Origin: Prostheceraeus crozeri
Taxonomy: Eukaryota; Platyhelminthes; Polycladida; Euryleptidae
NCBI GenBank assembly: GCA_907163375.1
Contig: CAJQUW010008028.1
Span: forward strand, 186,001 to 250,000
Direction: 5' to 3'
DNA: 64,000 nt
Shown here: positions 25,209 through 37,129 of the stretch, piece after piece
Layout: each line of letters begins with the position of its first letter
How positions within the stretch are numbered: position 1 is the stretch's first letter
Program-made: the position numbers and the translations under genes
Notes under the pieces: generated by a model
Told to the model about the DNA's origin: nothing
The model's database searches: none
The model's input: the letters and a program-made list of their open reading frames with translations, nothing else

Positions 25209-26685
25209 CAGATTGCTTCATAAAAAATGAATCACCCCTAAACATCGCCTTAACTTCAACTTTGTCTAACTCCGCCAAACTTGAACGAATTTCTCTGAAA
25301 TTTGGAAGATATGTCAGTTGTGCTTACTAATATCATTGTTGGAAATTTCAAGCATGAATATTGAGTTGTTTTCCTGTTATAGATAAAAAAGTAGTAGATA
25401 ATTTGATCTTCATTTAGCAATGTTACACAAAATCATACCTCACTCTTATAAAATTACATTTGTTTCCTTTGTTATGTAATATGTTGTTCTACAAGCCAAA
25501 AGCTATCAAGCAAAACAAAAATAAAGAAAATCGGTCAATCAGAGCCAGTATAGCACCATTATTCATCAACAATAATGTAACTGCTACATGTGATTAACTG
25601 GACTTCATGTTCCATAGCTTCCTGACTTCGTTGCGGTGGTGTTGGCTAGAAATCTATCTCTTACCGGTTGAAAACAATACAAAGCACAAATGAACAATAA
25701 CGAGATCACATTCACAAAAGGCAAAGTGTCAGCCTTGCTAGAACTAGGGATCCAAGTCTCTCGTTAACTGAGATGGCTGCACTAGACTCGTCTATTTCTA
25801 AGTCCACTATTCGTAGAAGACTTATTGAGTCGAATTTCAAGAGCTGTAAGAGGCCCTCTCAGATCGAATTATCAGATCAGCATACAAAAAGACGTCTCAG
25901 ATGGGCAATGAGTCTTTGTTACTGGCGAAATCAATGGGATCGGGTTGTCTGGTCTGATGAGGCATCAGTCCGTCTGAAGGATAGTGATGGTCGATTGAGA
26001 TTATGGATAAAATCTGATCAGGAAATTCCGAGACATTTACATCGTCCCCGGGTACAAGGTGGTGCGACTCTACTGATTTGGGCTGGCATTTGGACCAATG
26101 GCCGCTCTGAACTTCACATACAGCAAGGAACCATGAATTCTGAACGCTGTGTGAATGTTTTACGAATGAACATTGGCCAAATGACAGATCAACTTGGTGA
26201 TCCATCGACTTGGTTATTTATGGATGATAATGCTACGTGTCACAGGAGTAGTAGAGTCAACTTATGCAAGTCTCAGTTAGGGCTTAGGACATTATCTTGG
26301 CCAGCTCGTTCTCCTGATCTGAATCCCATAGAAAATGTATGGAGTATTCTAAAACGTAACGTTCGTCGTTCACTGCTACCTACAGATGGTACCTACAGAC
26401 AACTTTCGTCATTGTTAAAAAGAGAGTGGAGAAAGTTAGATCAGTCAAAAATCAACGATATTATCGAATCAATGCCTAGACGAATTGATAATGTCATTGA
26501 CAATAAGGGTAGGGCCACAAAATATTAGCTTCTTAAGACCCGTTGCTGTATCATAGCTTATCAGATGATATAAGGACATTTAAATATATCAGGGACATGA
26601 AATAACATGAAAAATGCTTTCTGTATCATACTTATGTTTTATTTAGTCAAATTTTAGGATGATCCACTTTTTATGAAACGGACTG
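25209..26685 (+). mobile_element. Tc1-like transposon, copy B (internally deleted)
   Basis: A 1477-bp element flanked by TA (25207-25208, 26686-26687), the same family as copies A and C. Compared with copy C it lacks about 21 bp of the leader and about 160 bp of the 5' coding region, and it has a small rearrangement near 26390. Ends CAGATTGCTTCATAAAAAAT and, reversed, CAGTCCGTTTCATAAAAAGT. Confidence 0.92.
25690..26528 (+). pseudogene. Tc1-like transposase, copy B, DNA-binding domain deleted
   Basis: The original start (MNNNEITFTKGKV) is present at 25690, but the deletion joins LLELG directly to sequence normally about 53 codons downstream, out of frame. From 25773 the catalytic region is open (251 residues) with WSDEAS, LFMDDNATCH and SPDLNPIENVW, and it runs to the native C-terminus. 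Without the helix-turn-helix half it cannot bind the ends. All three catalytic acidic residues remain, so loss of activity follows from the deletion rather than active-site decay. Confidence 0.9.
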
Positions 26686-26687
26686 TA

Positions 26688-29379
26688 CATCAACTAGAAG
26701 TAAAAAGAAAGTGTCCTGCATTTCGTTTCATGGCCTTTTGTATGTGGGATTTCATAAACATCGGTGATCGCGCTAACGGAATAAGTTGAATTCACAGTAT
26801 CTTCGGTCGCTCTATTCATTACGCCTAGTTCTCAATAACTTGTAATAGGCTGACTTGTGTCGATAATGAGATGGTTCTCCACGTGCCCGGATTCAAGTGT
26901 TAAATATAACCAAAAAGAGGCAAATTTCTACGGGCACTAGACGCTTTATTTGATTTGTGCGAGCTTTCGGCTATCCGCCTTAATCATGCACATAAAGTGA
27001 TGGCAAGTAAAGAAGATCGCAAACAGAATTTACACTAAAATCAATAAATCATTAAAGATAGATACTGAACGTCAAAGGTCAAAAGGGCAAAGCAAGCATA
27101 CTACTAAAAAGAAAAATAGTAGGGTAAAGAAATAATAAAAAATTGTTACAGAATGTTAAGCTGCACACCTTTACAATTGTTCATCAGCTTGGAAGAGTCT
27201 ATGCTGCCTCTTTTTGACTGACTTGTGTCATTCTCCCGAAATGTAGGCAGCTACATATCTTTCTTTCAACAACTGCTTCTTGAATGAGCAACCTTTTTCA
27301 AAATCCACTCTTTCAAAGAAACTTCAATTATATTTTAATTATATTTAATGACGTTTCATATACTTTCAATAACTGACTCTCTGCTTCTTATAGATTACTG
27401 TTCAGTAAAGCTCGGATTAATTTCCCTTCTATATTTATTCATCTATTCTTATTATCATCATATTATCATTCTATTGAATTGTTCTATAACTTTTTAATAT
27501 TCAATATTTTAGGCATTTCATTGTGCAAATTTGATCGTTAAAAGAAAAGTTATTAAAAAAATTATTTGCTTTGAAAATGTTGTGCTTGAATGCAAAGCTT
27601 TGCAATGCACTTGATAGGTCAGTAAATAAGATGTATCAATTATTAGGCTAGTTAAGTCATGATTTTCAATCAGTTATTAGGAACTACATGATACCATAAG
27701 TGACAAGTTCAATTTCACTAGTGCGGGTCGGCTACATGACTTAATAATACCTAAACGAGTGAAGGAAATGTCATTTAATACTTACAACGATAGCTGATGC
27801 AGGCTTTACTTCATTCGAAAATGCTCAAGATCTCCTTTAAAAACAGAGCAAGTCTTTGCACACTTTTTGGCCTTCTTTCAATGACTGATCAGAATGATCA
27901 AGGGATACCAATGTGTGACCGAATTGAAAGATAATTTACTTGAGATTCGAGCAATAGATTGGGAAAAGTTTTGAGAAAAAGCCACAAAAAATATGCATAA
28001 CAAATACACCAAAATAGTTAAAACCTTTCACGAATTCTGCCTCCACTTCATTCATTTATGTTTATATATCATTATATATTTTATATACAGCCAGTATACA
28101 CTTACAGGGTAGTACTTGAAAATCAGACTTCCCGTGAGACGGGATTTCTTTGTTCTATTATCATCCCGTTCCAAAGGGATTGCAATGGAAATTCTCATGG
28201 GAAATCCTATTCCCATTGGAATTTTCAAAATTTACAGTTAGCTTTTATCCCATAATAATTCCTATGATAGCCCCATCAAATCTTAGTACCTCAATTGGAA
28301 CTTACTACCCATAGATAGTTTCGCATGATATTAGATAACGTAAAGCAAAGGACCGCACCTGCTGTATGGCTCAGCAGATGGGTCTACAATCCATGATATC
28401 AGACTATTTGTAAACTTGCATTTCGATAATCTAGGCTAGCTTCCTCATTAGAAGTCATGAAAAAGATCGAAAAATTGAAAGATTCGAAAAAGAAATTCGT
28501 GGAACATTTCTCCCCGCTCTCCTCTACTACTTTCTGTTATTATTCAATACATGGAGGGACAACTGACTACGTATAATCAGTGTAGTGCGAAACTCGTCCA
28601 TCTTATCGCTCCTAAGTCCTCTTGTGGGCAATTACTTGAGCCGGCTCCGATCCAGAATAGCGAATTCCTATGTTAGCGAATACCAGATCAGCAAATTTTG
28701 GGACTTGCAGTATTATTTTCTAACGATGTTGATAACCACACAACAAATCATGTACATGTCCTATCAAATTACATCAGATGTGATACATGGATCTGCCTGG
28801 ACATGAATTGATCTTCAAACAATATTCATGAATTAAATGTGATCGTACTTATGTAAGTGTGAGAATACAGATGTATCTACAATTATTTACTAAAAACATC
28901 TAGGGTGATGGTGACAGCAATTCATCATTAAGAGCAGGGCTGATAGCGCTAAAAACATGGGGAAAATATACCTATGCATGAATACGAGTAGCACCTTATG
29001 TATATGCACCTGCATATTTGAAACACGGAGGAAACATCGCATATTTGAAAATGTCATGATGCTTTTTTTCAAATACTTGGTTCTGATCTGTATAATGGAG
29101 CTTACATTTAATGGTCCTTCATGATCGTAGAAAAAATTTGTTAGTTTTTCTGTGGTGGTATTTGACGGATGAATCTCAGATTGACACTTCGAAGAATGCA
29201 TCGACTGACTCAGACTCAAAAGGAGGATGAGCCTGCTCCTTGGATTGGCCTTTACCAATCAAGTTGACGCAGGTGTGTGATTCGGAGTTCAGCGTTGCAC
29301 CATCAAGCATTCAGGCTGCTAACTGGTTATCGTTTTCGTGTTTACTTTCAAATCCGAGCAGAGAGCACGAGTAGTAGTG
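26688..29379. other. Mostly unassigned, with a PLE-end-like motif near 26955-26985
   Basis: On the minus strand, ATGATTAAGGCGGATAGCCG followed by AAAGC resembles the conserved terminus of Penelope-like elements, a degenerate hammerhead-like core with a GGC/GCC stem. Short open frames (28058-28255, 28585-28806, 28890-29258 minus) have no motif. Nothing else recognised. Confidence 0.3.
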
Positions 29380-29598
29380 ACCTTTTCCAAGTCATTAGTA
29401 GAAACACGCAATTCAATAGCGGTGATCTCAAGTCAATAGTAGATCCGCTCAAATCAGCAACGGGAATCTCAAATCATTAATAGAAATTCTATTCTATCTC
29501 AAGTCAACAGTAGATCTACCCAATTCAACAACGGAAAGCAAAAATCAACAGTAGATGTTGGGATCTTTTGTCATGCTTCAAAATTTACGGGCCAGTTT
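29380..29598 (+). repeat. Left long terminal inverted repeat of the IS630-like element
   Basis: 219 bp, with the motif variants at about 29389, 29431, 29470, 29500 and 29534. Alternating GCAACGG/CAATAGCGG blocks lie between them. Confidence 0.88.
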
Positions 29599-29816
29599 AA
29601 GACATGTAGCTACGATTGCATAATGCAGTTTGCATCGCGCAATCACTTATTCACGTCTTCGTTAGCTAACTAACAATAATAGACAAAAGTACAATGGCAT
29701 GTGCAGAAACAAAGATTGCCCGTCATGCCAAACAATTGACTCATCACATCGACTCGATGCATGCATTGATTGATAGCACCAACTAATGTCATTCTTTGTA
29801 CATACGATCTGTAGCG

Positions 29817-30842
29817 ATGTCGCGTCAACGAATATCTGCTGCAGACAAGCAAAGATTTATACGGGCGTTTGAGAATGGTCAGGATGATCAAGCTTTGGCT
29901 GAGACGTTGGCTATCAAATCTGGAACTGCTTGGTCAATCATCCAGCGTTCTCAAAATACTGGATGTGTAGTGCGACAGAGAGGAGGTGCACACAACAAGA
30001 AACGGGATGATGAAATATCTTCAACTCTTTTGTCTATTGTTGAGGAAAATCCCCAGTTTACTCTATCACAGAAAAATGCCACTTTGAAGTCATTGCTGCC
30101 ACATAAGCCCGACATGTGTGATAACACAATTTCGAATATTTTGCACGGTCAAATGGTGACCATGAAGAAGTTAATGGACTCCCCTGCAGAGAGAAATGCA
30201 TCTGAAGTGAAAGCTCAACGTCGACAACTCGTAGAGTGGCTAATTGCTCTCAGTCCTGATATTGAGCCGATTTTTATTGATGAGAGTGGCTTTCATCTTT
30301 GGATCAAACGTACTCGCTGGAGAGCCATCAGAGGCGATCGGGCTGTGCGTGTTGTTGGTGGACGAAGGAGCACAAATTTTAGTTCATTATTTGCCGTGTC
30401 TCCAAGACGGGGTCTGGTTCATCACCAGTTCATTACATCGAATACGAATTCGACAGCCTTCAATTCCTTTCTGTCAGAGCTGTCCCTGAATATTGGACAT
30501 GAAACGTTGGCGGTATTCATAATGGACAATTGCATTATCCATCGCAATCACCACTTGGCTAATCTCCCAAGTACTCACAGTGCAAAATTTCTTTCTCCCT
30601 ATTCTCCCATGTTCAACATTTGCGAAAATGCGTTCAGTTCGTGGAAAGCCGGGGTCAAGCGCCAAATGGCAGAGGTGAGGGACCAGGTCATTTTGCAACC
30701 CCACCCCCAAAGACTTGCAACTCTAATGCAATTAGCTGAGCAGAACGTTGCCGAAATAACGGCTTATAAATGTGACCGATGGTTTTCACATATGCAGACG
30801 TATTACGGTCGTGCGTTGAGAGAAGAAGACATAATATATTGA
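29817..30842 (+). CDS. IS630/Tc1-superfamily transposase (DD32E)
   Basis: An intact protein of 341 residues from MSRQRISAADKQRF; an upstream in-frame ATG at 29796 would add seven. The N-terminal helix-turn-helix (FENGQDDQALAETLAIKSGT, AWSIIQRSQNTG) is followed by a basic linker and a second HTH (EENPQFTLSQKNATLKSLL). The RNase H-like core has EPIFIDESGFHLWIKRTRW, AVFIMDNCIIHRNH and LSPYSPMFNICENAFSSWK. There are 32 residues between the second Asp and the Glu. Trp and basic residues after the first Asp (RTRWRAIRG) match the DDE_3 family. It is the only gene in the element and no frame damage is visible. Confidence 0.85.
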   Translation: MSRQRISAADKQRFIRAFENGQDDQALAETLAIKSGTAWSIIQRSQNTGCVVRQRGGAHNKKRDDEISSTLLSIVEENPQFTLSQKNATLKSLLPHKPDMCDNTISNILHGQMVTMKKLMDSPAERNASEVKAQRRQLVEWLIALSPDIEPIFIDESGFHLWIKRTRWRAIRGDRAVRVVGGRRSTNFSSLFAVSPRRGLVHHQFITSNTNSTAFNSFLSELSLNIGHETLAVFIMDNCIIHRNHHLANLPSTHSAKFLSPYSPMFNICENAFSSWKAGVKRQMAEVRDQVILQPHPQRLATLMQLAEQNVAEITAYKCDRWFSHMQTYYGRALREEDIIY

Positions 30843-31203
30843 GATATGTAAATGCATCAGTGGAAATTTTTAGTGTTATGTCGTTCATCATGATTTATGT
30901 TCAGCATATTTTTATTCTATTGTTTCTATTGAAAATTATAGACAGATTTTTCACATACCCACATTGTTGCTTTTCATTATCAGCGATCAGGACGAACTGT
31001 CTCTAAACACAGCCTACATGACTAGAACAAAAATTCTAGAATTCATTCTTTGCAGCTTCGAATCCTGGGGCTACATTACATGCATGCTTCTTATGTCTTC
31101 CATTTGCTATTAAACTTTTGTCTGTAAAACGAAATGGTGCTCAATCAAGTAAAAGCATTAATGAATCCGTAATTGCAACTCCATATCCATTCTAAAGAGG
31201 CAC

Positions 31204-31422
31204 AAACTGGCCCGTAAATTTTGAAGCATGACAAAAGATCCCAACATCTACTGTTGATTTTTGCTTTCCGTTGTTGAATTGGGTAGATCTACTGTTGACT
31301 TGAGATAGAATAGAATTTCTATTAATGATTTGAGATTCCCGTTGCTGATTTGAGCGGATCTACTATTGACTTGAGATCACCGCTATTGAATTGCGTGTTT
31401 CTACTAATGACTTGGAAAAGGT
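31204..31422 (-). repeat. Right long terminal inverted repeat of the IS630-like element
   Basis: Exact reverse complement of 29380-29598, with the same five-fold motif array in opposite orientation. Confidence 0.88.
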
Positions 31423-31700
31423 GTAACAATGAACGGCGAAAAGTTGTCGGTCGAAGATGATGAGTTACAATTCCATAATAGAGAACTACTGAACCTTTTA
31501 TTTCATGTAAATCCAAATACAGGATTATACATGTCAGCGACATTGACAGAGGAATACAAGATGAACATGGGTAACATTTATGAAATTATACAGTGAGTTT
31601 ATACAACATCACGAAAGGAAGATGTGCTATACAATATGCAATATTACTTACGTATACAGCTCGACAGTTTTGTAGAGGGGGAACTCGATTACAGAAGGAA
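31423..31700. other. Unassigned sequence right of the IS630-like element
   Basis: Nothing recognised. Confidence 0.35.
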
Positions 31701-32035
31701 TTTAGAAAGACTGTTGTGTTTGTTGTAGATTTTGTGATGATTAAGCCATGTCGTGCTGTTCTGTGTTTAGTGTGGTTAGTGAGTTATCTATGTCGGGGAT
31801 ATCGTGGGTTTCGTAGAATGTTTTGAACGATGCGATGATCTTCTTTAAAAATGTCTTGTGCTTTGTGATGAACATGGGAGCATCCTTTATCGTGGCAACG
31901 GGTCAGAAAGTTATTAATTTTTGAAATAGCATTGGTATCGCCACCATACACTGATATGCCGTACCGGATTCCTGAAACTATGAGGGACTCGAAGATTTCG
32001 TTCATTTCTGTTTCCGAAAAGTTATTCATTTTGAG
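31700..32035 (-). pseudogene. LINE remnant, end of the reverse transcriptase ORF
   Basis: The minus strand reads NEIFESLIVSGIRYGISVYG, GDTNAISKINNFLTRCHDKG and DHRIVQNILRNPRYPRH. The block of S-x-x-x-G-I-R-Y-G followed by I-x-x-F-x-x-R-C is typical of the region after the thumb in CR1-group ORF2 proteins. Only this C-terminal tail remains. Confidence 0.6.
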
Positions 32036-32487
32036 GTCGCGAGTTATCTATAGAAGGGTTTTCAGGTGGAGAAAGAGAGAAAATAATGTTTATATGACAG
32101 AGAAATCGGAGAAAATGAAAATCTGCCCATTCGTCAATACATATTAAAATCAAAATATCAGGACGTATATTTCTCAAACAGAGAACATGTTGCTGTGAGG
32201 ATAGCATGAGGACTGTGACATATGAGTACATGCAAACTAATGGAAGCGTAATGACAATAAATGATGTGATATGATGGAATTACACATGATAAGACACTGG
32301 AAGTAGAGGAGTGACATTTTATCACAGCACTAATGACATTTGGTCCATCACTGCATGAATCACCTGGAATGTAATTTGAGATGATGAATGTTTGTCAATA
32401 TAAAAGGACTTATATCATATTCAGTTTTCATCTTATTTATGGCATCCGAAAATGCAATTCACTCATATTATATATATATATATATAT
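32036..32487. other. Unassigned AT-rich sequence
   Basis: No coding support. Ends in a TA repeat (about 32468-32489). Confidence 0.35.
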
Positions 32488-32546
32488 ATTTATCAAATCT
32501 CAACAGATGTAACCGTGGTGGTTACATCTGTTGAGATTTGATAAAT
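32488..32546. repeat. Perfect 27-bp hairpin between TA repeats
   Basis: The arms 32488-32514 and 32520-32546 are exact inverse copies (CAAATCTCAACAGATGTAAC within the left arm) around a 5-nt loop GTGGT. TA repeats flank at about 32468-32489 and 32573-32593. It lies just upstream of the PLE 1 reverse transcriptase and could be part of that element's 5' end. Confidence 0.85.
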
Positions 32547-32733
32547 TTATCAATTGCCAGGTTACTTGTCTAAATATATATATATATATATAATATATTG
32601 TCTCTCTGATTGGCACTCCAACGTATTTCCACGCAAGGTGGCTTTAGCAAAAGCTTAAACATTTATCTCAACCATATCAATTTTCAGTGAACAATTCAAT
32701 GCAACTTTTAAAACAATTGAAGAAGACGAACAA

Positions 32734-33234
32734 ATGGTTAGTTTTGATGTGATATCTCTTTATCCATCTATTCCACTGGATCTTGCAAAATCTTGTGTTT
32801 CTGAAAAACTTGATATCAACAGTCTTTCAATTCCAAAAGAAGTTATACTTTCCCTTCTCTCTCTTTGTTTGGATATTTTTTTCTCATACAAAGAAGAGTA
32901 TTTCGAACAAATCAAAGGAACTCCTATTGGATCACCAATTTCTGGATTTCTTGCAGAATTAGTCATGCAAAAACTTGAATCGTCTGCATTTTCCACTTTG
33001 CAAACAAAATTCTGGATTCGATATGTTGATGACACATTTGTAATCATTAAGAAAAATTCCGCTCAACAAATGCTTAACATACTCAATTCCTTTCATCCAG
33101 ATCTCAAGTTCACACATGAAATTGAAAATTCCAATAACATTGCATTCCTACACGTTTTAATCACGCGTTCAATCGACGGATCTTTGAATGCTTCTGTATT
33201 TAGAAAAAATGCTTACGCTGGATGCATTCTTTGA
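32734..33234 (+). pseudogene. Penelope-like reverse transcriptase fragment
   Basis: Open for 166 residues: MVSFDVISLYPSIPLDLA (the Asp-containing block A), QIKGTPIGSPISGFLAELVM (the GxPxGSPxS block), FWIRYVDDTFVIIKK (YVDD), LKFTHEIENSNNIAFLHVLI and TRSIDGSLNASVFRKNAYAG. These blocks are diagnostic for Penelope-like reverse transcriptases, relatives of telomerase. The N-terminal part and the link to the endonuclease are eroded. It copies element RNA at a nicked or exposed DNA end. Confidence 0.85.
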
Positions 33235-33609
33235 TTTGATTGCAATCACCCAACTGTTCACAAAAAGAACTCAGTAAGAGCTTTATTTCAAAGAGTAATA
33301 TCATACTGCAATACAGAACAGTCTAAGAACGATGAAATCCAGCATTTATATCAACTTTTTAAGGATAATGGCTATCCGAAATTCTTTGTTTCAATACTTT
33401 GAGAAGAACTGAAATCAAAGCAATAAACTGTTGATCAAAGTATTGAGACACACTCTTCTCATAGACACATTTTTTGCATTGCCTGATGTACGAGGAATAT
33501 CAGAAACAGTGGTCCGAAAATTTCGTCAGCACATCAACAGTATCAACATCGCTCATCAACCAACAAACACAATTCGCTCAATATTTGGTAAACCAAAGCG
33601 TAAGAAATC

Positions 33610-33679
33610 AGACAGATAAACGCAACGCAATACAGAATACCATGCCAAAATTGCAATTCAGAATACATTGGACAAACAA
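33610..33679 (+). pseudogene. Penelope-like GIY-YIG endonuclease, N-terminal half
   Basis: The frame reads TQYRIPCQNCNSEYIGQTI: two Cys-x-x-Cys residues followed by the YIG motif. It runs directly into the TTAA target site. The continuation NTRIHEHKVAARRIDLH lies at 37002-37052. Confidence 0.75.
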
Positions 33680-33683
33680 TTAA

Positions 33684-36600
33684 AGCTACGTTCACACATG
33701 AGACCAGAGACTCAGGCAATCATCCAATCAAACGGCAGGATTATAGTTTCAGTCGCCGATTTCAAACGTCAATCAAAAGCATGCTGCGACTAACTCCACG
33801 TAGTCCTGAAACCGTCCTGAAACATGCCTGAGACCCACTAACTTCATCCGTTGTCGCTTGTACGGGGCGACCAGGAGAAGGCTCACCACATTTGCTGAGT
33901 GATAGTGTGAACGGTTCTGACAAAAGCTTCTCTCAAGCATCTGAGAAAAGCCTGTGAGACAAACTCCACGATCCTTGTCTCAAGTGTGAACAACCCTGAG
34001 AACTTCAACTGACTTCCTTGTTATCAATATTCAACTGGATTGTGTGTTCGACACTCAATCATTTCATACAGATGTACACGAAATAACATTTTGTATTTAT
34101 GTGTTTGTGTTGGTTGCACAGGTCAATTCAATCTGAGATAGTGATTCATATGATGATATTCACGATATTTATGATACTTATAAATATTTTAATGTTTTGC
34201 TTCTTTCAGAAATCTGAATTTACGATGAATCAGACAGAAACATGATGAGGCATGTACAGGGTACTTTAACTTGATTGATAAAATTAGTTTTGAGCTATAT
34301 CATGGTGGCCATGTTTTATTACTACCAAAAGCGGGACACTAAATAGTCAATAGTAGAGAAAATATGAAAAAACAGCAGACTTGCATCTACATGTTTATAA
34401 AGATACGCAATAGTCAACTTATTGTCAATGCGTTGAATCGCGACGCGCATAAAGTTGCTATGGTGACAAGCAGGAATATCTTTTCATTAGGATTTCGTCG
34501 GTTATAGCTCACTCCCACGTGCATGCCGAATGAAACCAGTGTTGTCAATTGAGTTTTTCAAGAAACTCATTTAACCGAGTTTGCCGCAAATTAACCAAGT
34601 TAAGTTAAACTCGGTATACTGAGCTTCTCTAAAAACTCAGTTATTACTCTGTAAAATATTCCAGCAAAACTCGGTTATATCGGTTACAAAAGAAAAATAC
34701 ACCAGCAGGCCTAAACTCAAGGTTGGGCAAAAACTTGTATTGGGTATACCCTAAACTTAGGCAAAAACCCAAAGCCCAAGTTGAAGTTTCAATAAATGAG
34801 TAGAATAAAGTAAGTGAAGTACATTGCTTGTATTTTGTGCTGCCATAAGGATTCGTCTATAGACCAAAATTCCTATTGGGTCCATGAGAAGTGTGATATT
34901 AGTGTGAAACGATTTTTTGTTGCAAAAACTGCAAAAAGTAGCCTAAGTACGTGTATTACCCTATAAAGCTTTCCTTTATTGTAACCTACACTGATAAACT
35001 GACTAATTGAAGACTTTTGATTTAATTATGATTGAATTGCACCTTCACAAAATGAATTGTTTCCATTTTATCACTCAGAAATATAGACAGACTCATTAAA
35101 TGGCAGCTGCGTAGTCAGTGCATGGTTAAACATATTTAGAATACGAAATTGGAATGAATTCCTTTTTGGATAAATGTCGGCTATTGCAGAAAGTTTAAGG
35201 GTGTAAAGATAACTGCAAAGATGTCCATGCAAAATATATGAAATGTGTAAAAATTCAATATGCACAAATGCAGCAAAATACATGTAAGCGTACAGCAAAT
35301 ACAATATGTACGAACTTTCAATGCGCGGCATTGTCAAACCCAAAATGAGACATCCAATCATCTCTAGTATTTGATTTTTGAAATATTCTGTGAATTGAGT
35401 GAAACTTTGATTAGAAAAATCAGAACTTTATACTCTTATCATGCATCAAATCAAAATATCAATTTTATAACTTAATTTGTGTAGGTCTTATATGCAGCAT
35501 TAATAGTGCAGCAGACCCAAGTTTTGTATAGAAAAACCAAGTTTTGTATCACTTACCCAAGGTCGACCCAAAACCCACGATTCAACCTTGCAAACTATTA
35601 GAAATTGAGGTATATTTTGTAAGCGCTTCAATCGAGAGCTTTTTCATCAAAGTTTGAGGGAAAAGGATGAGTCATTTCACCATCTAGGTACATGCCCCCA
35701 AGCAGAAAATTAAAAACATGAGATTGATTGAGTTCAAGTGAGAAAGTGAGAAACGTTTTATATATTTGCAAAGTAAATAGAAATCATAGACATCACAGAC
35801 ACATGCAGAGACAAATATAGAGAGCACTATACGATAAAGACATTTCAAAATTGGTACAATTAGCAGTGGTGCACGGAAGCAGTCTAACAAAAATTAAATG
35901 TTGTTTAAATGTAGGATTAAATGTAATGATCGGGAAATGTTGAAACATGAATGTTAGTTATCTCAGTCAATCCAAGTATTACTAGCAATTATTGTTGCAG
36001 CATGCAGCCGGGAAGAACGAATTCCTTCTCGTGGTAGCTATACAAGGTGGTAAAACTACAGTATGCCTCTCCTCAACATGGGGAGGTTGAAAGAGGTTGT
36101 TTGAAAGAAATATGACATAGCTGATATGAATTTTTCGCGCGAGAGAGGGAGTTAGAAGAACTTCTAGACTATGTAAAATTTAGGATATTTTTGTATTAGG
36201 ATATCTACTATTGATGAAAATTTTGAAGGAAGCATAGAGCGTAGGGAAAAGAAATGATATTACCTCATGCCATAGACCACCCTGATGGTTTTGCGCTTGA
36301 TAAATTTTATAAATGTTTGTGAAGATTTTTTGTGCTTTCAGAAGCCTTCGTTTGTTTGATTATATTTTCAGTGCTTGAAAACAGGCCCATAGGCCCAGTA
36401 GGCTTATGAGTATTTCATACTTGTACTGAAATAAGTTGACGAAAAGGACCAATATAAATGAATAGACCTTCAAAAATAATTTGAGATTTAAGTTCAAAGG
36501 AAATCAAGTTAGTAAAAATAATCAAAATTATTCATTATGTTAAAATAGCTATGCATTAAACAGCCTACTTAAACAAGTTGATGACCTGTTTACGTGGAAT

Positions 36601-36997
36601 ATTTTACGAGTACCTAGGCTTTCAGCGGCTTGCCTACGTCTATTCTTCATGACGATTTATGAGAAAATGAATCATGAGTCTCAGCAAGCTCTCACATGGT
36701 CTGAACGGAATCTGAGAGAGTTAGCGCAACAAAAAGGTATAAATAGAAACATTTTTCAATTTATCTGCGACCTGATGTCGGTGGTGTGAACGGGTCTGAG
36801 ACCTATGTCTCAGCAGGTCTCAGGATATGTCTCAGCGAGTCTCAGCGTCGATAGCTAAGTGAAGGAGAGGCTCAGGAAAATAAAGGGCAGCTTTTTTCCT
36901 GAGATCTCTCTCTCTCTCAAGTGTGAACAGCTTGGTCTCAGTCTCAGGTTTGATTTGAGGTCAACTCTCAGGTTCTTCTCTCATGTGTGAACGTGGC
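33684..36997. mobile_element. 3.3-kb TTAA-target element (piggyBac- or Kolobok-like, non-autonomous)
   Basis: TTAA at 33680-33683 and again at 36998-37001. The ends are inverted: AGCTACGTTCACACATGAGA on the left and, reversed, GCCACGTTCACACATGAGA on the right. The outer 300 bp on each side hold many copies of CTCAGG/GAGACC and of TCTCAAGTGTGAAC in both orientations. With the insertion taken out, the PLE GIY-YIG frame reads through TTAA. No transposase frame is present; internal open frames (35071-35361, 35684-35890) have no motif. Confidence 0.88.
34718..35590. repeat. Possible small MITE inside the TTAA element
   Basis: CAAGGTTGGG at 34718 and its partial inverse TTCAACCTTG at 35581-35590 bound about 870 bp in which both subterminal parts repeat ACCCAAG-type motifs. 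Only 8 terminal bases pair exactly and no clean target duplication is seen. Confidence 0.3.
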
Positions 36998-37129
36998 TTA
37001 ATACTCGCATTCATGAACACAAGGTAGCAGCAAGAAGAATTGATCTTCATTGAGCCATTTTCACAATATATATATAATTACAGATTAAAATTACGGATAT
37101 CAAAATCATGGAAAGGATGCAGAAATCAA

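Larger units (their letters stand above)
29380..31422 (+). mobile_element. IS630-like DNA transposon with 219-bp identical inverted ends
   Basis: The arms 29380-29598 and 31204-31422 are exact reverse complements as read by eye over 219 bp, starting ACCTTTTCCAAGTCATTAGT. Each arm carries five spaced variants of CAAGTCAATAGTAGA, probably transposase-binding sites. A single intact transposase lies between them. No clean target duplication was found: the flanks GTAGTAGTG and GTAACAATG agree at 6 of 9 bases. Arm identity and the intact gene point to recent activity. Confidence 0.85.
32690..37070 (+). mobile_element. Penelope-like element 1, split by a TTAA transposon
   Basis: Reverse transcriptase at 32734-33234, a linker to about 33610, the start of the GIY-YIG domain at 33620-33680, then the rest of that domain at 37002-37065 after a 3.3-kb insertion. 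It is decayed, and the 5' end is undefined. Confidence 0.8.

Noticed and set aside
28890-29258. 122-codon minus-strand frame with a hydrophobic N-terminus
   Set aside because: The N-terminus starts with charged residues and is a poor signal peptide; no motif or regulatory context.
31040-31075. tRNA-like B-box (CTTCGAATCCTGGGGC)
   Set aside because: No matching A-box or cloverleaf upstream, and the acceptor stem cannot be formed.
29380-31422. Retrovirus-like or LTR interpretation of the long repeated ends
   Set aside because: The repeats are inverted, not direct, and enclose a single DDE transposase.
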